From an uncultured Caryophanales bacterium (lineage in GTDB: Bacteria > Bacillota_I > Bacilli_A > RFN20 > CAG-826): a stretch of DNA of 33,937 nt. The stretch's first letter is position 1, and each line of letters starts with the position of its first letter. Shown piece after piece: positions 18,050-24,626 of this stretch. The stretch covers positions 1 to 33,937 of the forward strand of contig CAMKFP010000005.1 of the NCBI GenBank assembly GCA_946411895.1, read 5' to 3'. Under the pieces are notes generated by a model, which saw nothing but the letters and a program-made list of their open reading frames with translations, did not search any database and was not told the origin of the DNA. Both the position numbers and the translations under genes were made by a program.

Positions 18050-18523
18050 ATGTATTGTTACCATTGCGGTTATAAACTTGACGAACGCAAGATTGAAGCC
18101 AAGAAATCTTCCTTTTCTGGCGTCGAAAATGTCGACGAAGAAGCAAAAGTGGAATATATTTGTCCACGTTGTGGCCATCTTATCCATGAAGGAATGAGTG
18201 AAGAAGATTCTAAAGCTTTATCACGTGCTTCTCACGCACAAATCCAACGTGCGGCTAACTCATATGCCCGTGGAATGTGTATGAATGCTCTTGGAGCAAT
18301 CTTGTTAGTTATCGCAATCATGTTCTTCTTCTTAGCCAAGAAGCCAGGACATGGTGGTGAACTCGAAACAAACTGCGCAGAATTCTACGTATTCCTTGTT
18401 TCGCTTGTTATTTCTGTAACTCTTTTAGGAGTTGGTATCGCTTTTACAATTATCGGAGTTCGTAATAAGCATCACTATACCAACCTCTTGAAAGATTTAA
18501 ATAATCAGACTTTTGTGCAGTAG
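18050..18523 (+). CDS. Small zinc-ribbon membrane protein
   Basis: This 157-residue protein has two CxxC knuckles at C3/C6 (CYHCG) and C38/C41 (CPRCG), which together form a zinc-ribbon. A linker follows, then two membrane helices at about 79-96 and 112-136. The N-terminal zinc-ribbon would lie in the cytoplasm. The function is unknown. Similar small zinc-ribbon/two-helix proteins are common in Firmicutes and are usually unassigned. The ATG at 18050 is preceded by AAAGGAG at the right distance; an open frame extends back to 18002 but would remove the CxxC from the N-terminus and lacks a ribosome site. Its place inside the transporter/nuclease operon, 20 bases after the nuclease, suggests an assembly or regulatory role, but nothing in the sequence proves it. 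Confidence 0.75.
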   Translation: MYCYHCGYKLDERKIEAKKSSFSGVENVDEEAKVEYICPRCGHLIHEGMSEEDSKALSRASHAQIQRAANSYARGMCMNALGAILLVIAIMFFFLAKKPGHGGELETNCAEFYVFLVSLVISVTLLGVGIAFTIIGVRNKHHYTNLLKDLNNQTFVQ

Positions 18524-18564
18524 CATAAAAGAAATTAAAGGATTGTTGTAATAAGGAGGAAAAT

Positions 18565-20448
18565 ATGAATTTTAAGAAATTATTACCAATCACATTCATG
18601 GCCTTCGCAGCACTCGTAGGCTGTGGCAAAGGCGGAGGTGGAGGCGAGTCTGGTTTCCCATCTGCTGAAAAAGAAGACGGTGTACATACAGTTACCGTTA
18701 CTAATGCTGCCGATTTAGCGGAAGAATTCCGTGTTGATGACAGAATTTCCCTCGATTTAGCTCTTACCAATGATGGTGAAGAGAAAAATCCACTTGTTGA
18801 ATTAGACGAAGGAAATCTTGAGATTCTCAGCTCTAACGAAAGCATTATTTCCGTTTCTGGCTTCGTCATTGAAGGCGAAAGCGTTGGTGAAGCGAAAGTC
18901 GCCATTAAATACTATAAGACTGTTAAGATTTATAGCTTTAATGTTCTCGAAAAGATGACCAACAAAATTAAATATGGAACCACTCACGAAGGTGATCAAG
19001 CCGATCCATTCACTAATGAAGATGCTCTCTTAGTTGGCGCTTACATCAAAGAAAACGCTATCGAAACAACTTCTGATTCGTTCTATATCAAAGGCGAAGT
19101 CGATCGTTTCTACCATGCTCCAGGTAGTAGACAAGATGGTGCTGTTTCTTGGTACTTAAAACCAGCCACCGAAGGCGGAGCACAATTCGAAGTCTATAAG
19201 TGTTATAAAGATGGCTCAGGCGCTGCCTCTTACTTAACAGATGATGATGTTTGGGTTGGTGGCGAAACCATCATTACCGGCAAAATCACAACTTATGGTG
19301 ATCAAGTTGAAACTCCATCCGCTAAGTTTGTCAGTTGTACTGGTAATAAACCAGATCCAAAACAAACATACGAAGTCGATGTTGCTGGAGCTCTCACAGT
19401 CGGTTTAGCTCTTGCAGACGGATCTTCTACATGGGACATCTATGCTGTTACTGGTTATGTCGTCCTCAAAGATGGAAGTAACTACTTCTTAGCTGATAGC
19501 AAAACTGCTGCTACAACAGATACGAAAACTCTTTATGAGATTTATGGTGCTTCTTCTGCTGATGAAGCTAAATTATTAAAAGGTGCTAAAGTTAAAGTTA
19601 CCGCTCAACTTAAGAACTATCATGGTCAAGTTGAAAATAATGGTACCTATACTCTCGACCTTTTAGAAGCTGGTGAAGATTGGGTCATCAATTATCAAGA
19701 AATGACATTTGCTCAAGCTCTTGCTACTGCAAAAGCTCTTGACAATGGTGCTTATAGTGAAGGTTATGTCAAGACAACTGCTAAAGTCGTCAAAGTCACA
19801 TATGCATGGTCTAATGGCACAATGTCATTAACTATCAACGAAAGCGGTCTTGAAGCTGATGAAACAATGACAGTCTATAAGATGGCTTGTACAGAAGCTG
19901 AAAGTGCTAAAGTCGTTGCTGGTGCAACTGTTACCGTTGGTGGTAAATTACAAAATTACTATAACCAAAGCAAAGACACTCATACCTATGAGTTCACAAG
20001 CCCAGTTCTCCTTGCTGTCGATGAAGGTCAAGGCGGAGGCGGCGGAGGCGGAGATGTCCCAGCCGGATATACCGCTGTCACAGCTACTCCAGGTGCCAAC
20101 TCTTGGAATGACAACTCAGTTAATGGCAAAGTCGCCGTTAAATGTGGTACTTCTTCCAAAGCTGGTTCTGCTTCTTTCACTCTCCCAGCTGGCGCTACCG
20201 AATTAGTGTTCTACGCTGGTGCTTGGAAAGGCACAACTGACTGCTCCCTTTCTGTTCTCCAAGGTGAAACAGAAATTGGTCCAGTTACCATTCTTGCAAC
20301 CGATACATTCACCGGTTCTGAAAAAGCATTCACTTTAGAAAACGAAGAAAACTTCAAAGTGACCATTACTGTCACCGTCGAAGCTGAAGCGACATTCACA
20401 TTATCCATGGCCAAGAGATTCCTTGTTTGGAATATCATGTACAAATAA
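18565..20448 (+). CDS. Multi-domain surface lipoprotein with OB-like repeats and glycine linkers
   Basis: The lipoprotein signal ends LVGC with Cys20, followed at once by a glycine run. After an N-terminal beta domain (about 35-130) come three repeats of about 100 residues, each with a strand pattern like nucleic-acid-binding OB folds: SFYIKGEVDRF..., WDIYAVTGYVVL... and KTTAKVVKVTYAW.... Each ends in a Gly-containing GKIxxYGDQ / AQLKNYHGQ / GKLQNYYNQ motif. A second glycine run (near residue 493) links to a C-terminal jelly-roll-like domain, perhaps carbohydrate- or phosphate-binding. No catalytic residues are recognised. The repeat type matches the modules behind the SNase domain three genes back. 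The protein may therefore hold nucleic acid at the surface while the nuclease cuts, which is an inference. It is the last gene before the operon's terminator. Confidence 0.75.
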   Translation: MNFKKLLPITFMAFAALVGCGKGGGGGESGFPSAEKEDGVHTVTVTNAADLAEEFRVDDRISLDLALTNDGEEKNPLVELDEGNLEILSSNESIISVSGFVIEGESVGEAKVAIKYYKTVKIYSFNVLEKMTNKIKYGTTHEGDQADPFTNEDALLVGAYIKENAIETTSDSFYIKGEVDRFYHAPGSRQDGAVSWYLKPATEGGAQFEVYKCYKDGSGAASYLTDDDVWVGGETIITGKITTYGDQVETPSAKFVSCTGNKPDPKQTYEVDVAGALTVGLALADGSSTWDIYAVTGYVVLKDGSNYFLADSKTAATTDTKTLYEIYGASSADEAKLLKGAKVKVTAQLKNYHGQVENNGTYTLDLLEAGEDWVINYQEMTFAQALATAKALDNGAYSEGYVKTTAKVVKVTYAWSNGTMSLTINESGLEADETMTVYKMACTEAESAKVVAGATVTVGGKLQNYYNQSKDTHTYEFTSPVLLAVDEGQGGGGGGGDVPAGYTAVTATPGANSWNDNSVNGKVAVKCGTSSKAGSASFTLPAGATELVFYAGAWKGTTDCSLSVLQGETEIGPVTILATDTFTGSEKAFTLENEENFKVTITVTVEAEATFTLSMAKRFLVWNIMYK

Positions 20449-20452
20449 TTTG

Positions 20453-20550
20453 ATTGTTAGTTGACTAAAGCTCTGCTTAATAGCAATTACAATAACAATA
20501 AGTTTAGACAGGATGGACTCCGATCAACATCCTAGTCGATCTTGCTAAAC
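20453..20550 (+). other. Structured 3' region: nested inverted repeats before the operon terminator
   Basis: In this gap, ATTGTTA (20453-20459) pairs with TAACAAT (20493-20499). GTTTAG (20502-20507) pairs with CTAAAC (20545-20550), enclosing AGGATG (20510-20515) with CATCCT (20528-20533). All pairs are perfect. The arrangement predicts two successive hairpins ahead of the terminator. It could be a stabilising 3' UTR or a small RNA. No known RNA family was recognised, and no convincing internal promoter was found. Confidence 0.4.
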
Positions 20551-20552
20551 AG

Positions 20553-20576
20553 GGGGTACCACTCGGTACCCCTTTG
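20553..20576 (+). terminator. Intrinsic terminator of the transporter/nuclease operon
   Basis: Perfect 8-bp stem GGGGTACC / GGTACCCC with loop ACTC, followed by TTTGTTG. The stem is strong and the T-run is interrupted. Confidence 0.85.
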
Positions 20577-20597
20577 TTGTAGATACAGATATGATTT

Positions 20598-20606
20598 TGT
20601 TATGAT
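20598..20606 (+). promoter_or_regulatory. Extended -10 promoter for the phosphatase gene
   Basis: TGT followed directly by TATGAT (20601-20606) makes an extended -10 element, 19 bases before the ATG at 20626. There is no good -35 at standard spacing. Confidence 0.5.
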
Positions 20607-20625
20607 AGTAGTGAGGTCTATAGAT

Positions 20626-21771
20626 ATGAAAATTTCTTCCTTATGCAAAATAGCCATTCTTTCTAGCTTTTTATTAACTTCTTGTAATAAACCAACACCA
20701 AATAGTGTGACGTTTGTTTTAGGTGATTTAGGAACGTCAATCAATTTTCATACCGAATTGCAGCAAGGCTTGATCGATTCTAATGCGCCAGATAATTATA
20801 TTTATCAACACGAATATGATATTGGTTCTTTCTCTAATAGTGCTCCAAACTCAGTGAAGTTTACCTATACAGTCACTAATGACAAGAATGTTTCTGCGGA
20901 TAAGTATGTTATTTCTATAAGTGAAGACGAATCCTTCACTAATCCATATGAAGTGGCTAGTAAGAATAAAAAAGAAACAGAAGTTTATAACCTCAAAATC
21001 AATACATCCTATTATTGGAAACTAAAAGCCTATCATAACGGCAAAGTCTTTGAATCTGAGACCGCCACATTTGCGACAGATGAAGATATTATTCGCAATG
21101 TGAGGGTAGAAGGAATGGAAAACGTCCGCGATTTAGGCGGATATGTCAATTCTAACGGGCAAAAGATCAAACAAGGACTAATTTATCGTTCTGCTGAATT
21201 AAACGGCGCAAAAGACGGAAAAAGCAAACCTACAAGCAATGGCAAAAAGACATTGCTCAATGAATTGAAAATTAAATCAGAAATCGATTTAAGAAAAACC
21301 TTGGATTCTTTTAATGAAGATGAAGTGTATGGCATTACTTCTTCACCTTTAGGAAAGAGCGTTAATTACATCTCTTGTCCTATGACTTTTGGTGGTTCTA
21401 ATCCAATCAGCAACGAAAAGAATGCAGGCGCGTTAAAGACATTCTTTGAATCTTTAGCAGATGAATCTAATTATCCGATAGTCTTCCACTGCGTGAGAGG
21501 AACAGATAGAACTGGCGCGTTAGCTTATGTAATTGAAGCCCTTTGTGGTGCGGATGAAAATGATATGCTAAAGGACTATCTCTTTTCTAACTTTGCCAAT
21601 ATTGGAGGTACAGTGAGAAAGAAGAACATTGATGGAATGTCATACTATATTGAAGGCATTAGAAACTCCGAAGGGGATAATATCCAAGAAAAGACTATTA
21701 ACTATATTCGTAACTTTGTGGATGTTAGTGAAGAGACATTAAGAAGTATCATTTCTATCCTTGTTGGTTAA
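20626..21771 (+). CDS. Surface lipoprotein tyrosine/dual-specificity phosphatase
   Basis: A 381-residue phosphatase predicted to act outside the cell. The lipoprotein signal ends LTSC with Cys20. Residues about 75-160 resemble a fibronectin type III domain (strand motif NTSYYWKLKAY). The catalytic part belongs to the Y_phosphatase3 family: it opens with NVRDLGGY (166-173), and the P-loop is HCVRGTDRTG (288-297) with nucleophile C289 and R295. The open frame extends upstream to 20542 through the previous terminator, but ATG 20626 has GAGG at a suitable distance and starts the signal peptide. Substrates might be phosphotyrosine, phosphoinositides or other phosphate esters. The gene has its own promoter and terminator. 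Its codon use is less biased than in the preceding operon. Confidence 0.87.
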   Translation: MKISSLCKIAILSSFLLTSCNKPTPNSVTFVLGDLGTSINFHTELQQGLIDSNAPDNYIYQHEYDIGSFSNSAPNSVKFTYTVTNDKNVSADKYVISISEDESFTNPYEVASKNKKETEVYNLKINTSYYWKLKAYHNGKVFESETATFATDEDIIRNVRVEGMENVRDLGGYVNSNGQKIKQGLIYRSAELNGAKDGKSKPTSNGKKTLLNELKIKSEIDLRKTLDSFNEDEVYGITSSPLGKSVNYISCPMTFGGSNPISNEKNAGALKTFFESLADESNYPIVFHCVRGTDRTGALAYVIEALCGADENDMLKDYLFSNFANIGGTVRKKNIDGMSYYIEGIRNSEGDNIQEKTINYIRNFVDVSEETLRSIISILVG

Positions 21772-21802
21772 TACTTTCTTTATTAAGAAAAGATGATTTA
21801 TT

Positions 21803-21830
21803 AAGCGGATTTATCAGTCCGCTTTTTATT
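21803..21830 (+). terminator. Intrinsic terminator after the phosphatase gene
   Basis: AAGCGGA / TCCGCTT stem with an 8-base loop, followed by a T-rich tail. Confidence 0.85.
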
Positions 21831-21843
21831 TATAAATATTCAC

Positions 21844-21871
21844 TTGCTTAATAAATATGCTTTGTTATACA
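21844..21871 (+). promoter_or_regulatory. tRNA-Lys promoter
   Basis: TTGCTT (21844-21849), 16 bases, then TATACA (21866-21871) with an extended TGT directly before it. It lies 20 bases upstream of the mature tRNA 5' end. Confidence 0.65.
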
Positions 21872-21891
21872 ATAAACGAGCAAAATTAAAT

Positions 21892-21967
21892 GCTCTCTTA
21901 GCTCAGATGGTAGAGCAACTGACTCTTAATCAGTGGGTCTAGGGTTCGAGTCCCTAAGAGAGTACCA
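21892..21967 (+). tRNA. tRNA-Lys (anticodon CTT)
   Basis: A full cloverleaf is present. Acceptor GCTCTCT/AGAGAGT has one G-T pair; the D arm is GCTC/GAGC, the anticodon arm ACTGA-CTCTTAA-TCAGT, and the T arm TAGGG-TTCGAGT-CCCTA. The anticodon CTT (21925-21927) decodes AAG. The 3' CCA (21965-21967) is encoded. It has its own promoter and terminator, and no duplicate tRNA fragment that would mark an integrated element was seen nearby. The surrounding gene gap (21772-22074) holds only this unit and flanking terminators. Confidence 0.97.
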
Positions 21968-21978
21968 GATGATTGTGA

Positions 21979-22009
21979 AATAACGCGTCAAAAGACGTGT
22001 TATTTTTTT
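21979..22009 (+). terminator. Intrinsic terminator of tRNA-Lys
   Basis: 11-bp stem AATAACGCGTC / GACGTGTTATT with one G-T pair and loop AAAA, followed by a run of T. Confidence 0.92.
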
Positions 22010-22074
22010 ACTTTTATTGATAAAACTCTTTAATAAGAATCATTGCCCAATTAAGATATGAATAGGAACATATT

Positions 22075-24012
22075 ATGAGAATTAGAAAAAAAGCTCTTCT
22101 CTTGCTATGCTTTAGTTTCGCTTTGAATGGTTGCACAGAAAGCAATTCACAGCTAAAGCACAAATATGCTCGCCAAATTGATGAACTAAACAGTTTTTTC
22201 AATGCCCAGAAACAGGAATTTAGTATTTCCGAACAAGTCAATTATGAAAGCCAAGCATTGATGAAAATTTATGGTGATGAAGAACAGATAATACTAAACC
22301 CAAAAGGCATTCCCTATGTTTCTGAGGGTTATACCCCAGATTGTTCTTTCATATATGGTGATGGTTTTAAAGTTCGTACCCCATCTAATAATTCTATCCT
22401 TTTCGATAGTGATTATTATTTTGATTTTGGGAAAAATATGAGAATTATCGGAAATCAATCGTCAGAATCTATACTCGTTTTTGACTTGAATTATAGAAAC
22501 TTATATGAAAGTATCTTCGATTATGGGGTGACAAATGAAGTATTGGAACTATTAAAATCTTATGGCGTTGATTTAGAAAAACTACGTTTTCGCGTTGAAT
22601 TCGATGCGAATAAAGTTACAAAGATGTCGATGATTTTTGATAGTCTATTTCATAAAATCAACGAGAATATCAAACTCTTTAGAATTAACTTTTATGTCAA
22701 AGGTTATAACGACTCTTTAATAAAAAGAGACCCCTTTGATTACGACTCCTTTTTAAATGTCAATGTAGATGTTTTCAACATGATAATTGATGATATTGAT
22801 GTCTACTTACAAGATGGTAGTGGATTTGCTTTCGAAGCGTATCCATTTGGTTATTTTGCAAAAGAATTGCCAGCCGATTTGTGCATGGGCTATGTTTATT
22901 TGCCACACCACAAAGAATACAACATATACATATACTCGAACGATGTTGTTTTAAATCCAAATACCGGAAGTTGTTATTTCGATTTTTATAGCAAAAAGTT
23001 TTATTTTAACGTCCGTGTCCTTGATGTCAGTAATGCCAAATTAATATCTAAAACAAGCCCTGGTTTAGACATTCAATACGCCAGTTCAGCTACTGTAGAT
23101 TATAAATCCGATATGGTTATTGCTATAAGCCATTCTATTGAAAATAATGAGGATAAAAGCTTAGCGAGATTTATCAGCACTGACTCTTTTGAAGTTGTTA
23201 AGAGCATTAATATAGAAGGGTATGTGACCAAAACTATTTGCTGCAAGGATGTTTATCATATTGTGAGTAGGATAGAATATTCAAATCAAGAAGATGGCTC
23301 TATAGAAAGAAAAATTATTGTCGTTGATAAGGAATCATTAGAAGTTATTGATGAAATAACCTGTGACATGGCAATTACACAAACGGTTGTCGACAAAAGA
23401 GGAAATGTTGTTATTCTTTCGAATAATTCTGATTCACAATGTGCTCTTTATTTATTTGATGTTTCCAAAAGAACCCTCGAGATTATAGAAGAGAATATAA
23501 ACCCATATTTGTATATGGAATACGACGAAGAAACTGACGTCGTTACTATATTCCCATATCGCGATAATGGTCCATCTTATATAACTCATCAAGATGATGA
23601 ATACATATATTCTCATCCAGCTTCATCAATTCAATATAGCAATTTTCCATTTCCAAGGCTGGCACATAATGGTTTTATTGTTACAGCAAGCTCCATTCAA
23701 TATTATGAGAATTGGGATACTCCTCCAATTGATGTCCATCCCGAAAAAACTTGCAATGGTTTTACACAATATTGGTTAACATTTTGTGATGATCAATATG
23801 TTTACGTTGGGTCGAATAATACCTATCTTTATGGTGGTGGCATAAATCTTGGCCGATTAAGATATGTGGATGGAAAAGTTGAAGAAAAGTATTACCGAAT
23901 ACCAGTGAATTCAAATTTTATTTTTGGCCTCGCAAAAGGCAATTATGTATGGCTTTATTCTTGTAGCTACGGCAGTGATCTTTTAGTTGTTTGCGAACTA
24001 CCTACAGATTAA
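22075..24012 (+). CDS. Large surface lipoprotein of unknown function, beta-propeller-like C-terminal half
   Basis: I do not recognise this protein. A lipoprotein signal ends LNGC with Cys20, so the 645-residue protein should be anchored at the outer face. From about residue 335 onward it consists of regularly spaced short strands (for example MVIAISHSIEN, VYHIVSRIEYS, NVVILSNNSD, YVYVGSNNTYLY) at intervals of about 40-50 residues. This resembles a WD-like or six-bladed beta-propeller, but without a family signature. The N-terminal half has no clear motif. The ribosome site is weak (AGGA, 22064-22067) and no convincing promoter was found. Codons are AT-rich, with frequent ATA and TTT, in contrast to the biased operon to its left. 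This suggests low expression or a more recent arrival. Confidence 0.65.
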   Translation: MRIRKKALLLLCFSFALNGCTESNSQLKHKYARQIDELNSFFNAQKQEFSISEQVNYESQALMKIYGDEEQIILNPKGIPYVSEGYTPDCSFIYGDGFKVRTPSNNSILFDSDYYFDFGKNMRIIGNQSSESILVFDLNYRNLYESIFDYGVTNEVLELLKSYGVDLEKLRFRVEFDANKVTKMSMIFDSLFHKINENIKLFRINFYVKGYNDSLIKRDPFDYDSFLNVNVDVFNMIIDDIDVYLQDGSGFAFEAYPFGYFAKELPADLCMGYVYLPHHKEYNIYIYSNDVVLNPNTGSCYFDFYSKKFYFNVRVLDVSNAKLISKTSPGLDIQYASSATVDYKSDMVIAISHSIENNEDKSLARFISTDSFEVVKSINIEGYVTKTICCKDVYHIVSRIEYSNQEDGSIERKIIVVDKESLEVIDEITCDMAITQTVVDKRGNVVILSNNSDSQCALYLFDVSKRTLEIIEENINPYLYMEYDEETDVVTIFPYRDNGPSYITHQDDEYIYSHPASSIQYSNFPFPRLAHNGFIVTASSIQYYENWDTPPIDVHPEKTCNGFTQYWLTFCDDQYVYVGSNNTYLYGGGINLGRLRYVDGKVEEKYYRIPVNSNFIFGLAKGNYVWLYSCSYGSDLLVVCELPTD

Positions 24013-24028
24013 AAATCTAAAAATGTAT

Positions 24029-24043
24029 TATAATAGATATAAT
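24029..24043 (+). promoter_or_regulatory. Two overlapping -10-like TATAAT boxes before the Rex-like gene
   Basis: TATAAT occurs at 24029-24034 and again at 24038-24043, without a recognisable -35. The second lies within the palindrome TAGAT-ATA-ATCTA (24034-24046), a possible autoregulatory site. Confidence 0.35.
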
Positions 24044-24062
24044 CTAGTTGGGGTTAACACAT

Positions 24063-24482
24063 ATGAAAGAAACCAGTTTATCTGTTTATAAGAAATATTT
24101 ATCCGCGTTAAATAAGAGCAAACATAAATATGTCACCGCGGAGAAGCTTTCTCGTGAAGTTGGATTATATCCAGAGATTATCGCTAGTGACCTTTCAGTC
24201 TTAGAGCCCACTTTAATGATGGATCCAAGTTACAACCTGAAAGATTTGATTCCTGCTTTAGAGGAATACATCGTTAAAAAAGAAGAAAAGAAAGCTCCTG
24301 TTGTCAAATCAGAAGCAGTAAGAAAAACTGAGCTCGCTAAATACGATTCCGTGAGTGACTTCGTCTATCAAAAGATGACATTTGGCGGTATCGTGGATAA
24401 GACTTGTTATCTTTCAGATAAAGACTTACGAGCGCTCAAGAAATTAGTGAGTGAAGAACTCGCCAGAAGAAAGAAAAAATAA
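24063..24482 (+). CDS. Small winged-helix protein resembling the DNA-binding domain of Rex
   Basis: A 139-residue protein. Residues 6-65 follow the pattern of the Rex N-terminal DNA-binding domain (KYLSALNKS, then VTAEKLSREVGLYPEIIASDLSVL, then a Y-x-L-x-x-L-x-P-x-LEEYI segment). The NAD(H)-binding Rossmann domain that makes Rex a redox sensor is absent. In its place is a lysine-rich linker and a short helical tail (VSDFVYQKM... LSDKDLRALKKLVSEEL). It could be a truncated Rex relative or an independent helix-turn-helix protein. Its position 144 bases ahead of the pyruvate oxidoreductase gene, an enzyme tied to redox balance, makes regulation of that gene attractive but unproven. ATG 24063 is preferred over the in-frame TTG at 24048; the ribosome site is poor (GGGG). 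Confidence 0.65.
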   Translation: MKETSLSVYKKYLSALNKSKHKYVTAEKLSREVGLYPEIIASDLSVLEPTLMMDPSYNLKDLIPALEEYIVKKEEKKAPVVKSEAVRKTELAKYDSVSDFVYQKMTFGGIVDKTCYLSDKDLRALKKLVSEELARRKKK

Positions 24483-24483
24483 G

Positions 24484-24508
24484 AGGACTCCCAAGCGGAG
24501 TTCTTTTT
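24484..24508 (+). terminator. Intrinsic terminator after the Rex-like gene
   Basis: Stem AGGACTCC / GGAGTTCT with one G-T pair and a 5-base loop, followed by T residues. Confidence 0.85.
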
Positions 24509-24559
24509 ATTTCAAATGATAAAAAGATTATGAGCATCGCTAAAAAGAATAAAAAATGA

Positions 24560-24599
24560 TGATTTATATCTTGTTATAAATCACACGCGAGAATAAAAT
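24560..24599 (+). promoter_or_regulatory. Promoter with overlapping 9-bp inverted repeat upstream of the pyruvate oxidoreductase gene
   Basis: TTGTTA (24571-24576), a 17-base spacer and TAAAAT (24594-24599) form the promoter. A perfect inverted repeat, TGATTTATA (24560-24568) and TATAAATCA (24575-24583) with 6 bases between, covers the -35 box. A repressor binding here would block RNA polymerase. It resembles a Rex box only loosely: one side reads TTGTTA, the other TCACA. Confidence 0.6.
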
Positions 24600-24626
24600 A
24601 TTTATGGTATTTTAGGAGGAAAAAAT

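Noticed and set aside
18604-20054. GGN trinucleotide tracts in the OB-repeat lipoprotein as phase-variation switches
   Set aside because: Length changes in units of three would only alter the glycine linker and not the frame.
20449-20576. Riboswitch or T-box
   Set aside because: No T-box sequence or known aptamer core was seen, and it lies after a stop codon with a new promoter behind the terminator, so it does not lead a downstream gene.
20542-20625. Upstream extension of the phosphatase frame
   Set aside because: It starts before the operon terminator and runs through it and through the extended -10; the signal peptide begins at 20626.
21892-24062. Integrated element at tRNA-Lys
   Set aside because: No integrase and no repeated tRNA 3' fragment was found downstream.
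24571-24585. Canonical Rex box before nifJ
   Set aside because: One half (TTGTTA) fits, but the other half and the spacing do not; only the 9-bp inverted repeat is supported.
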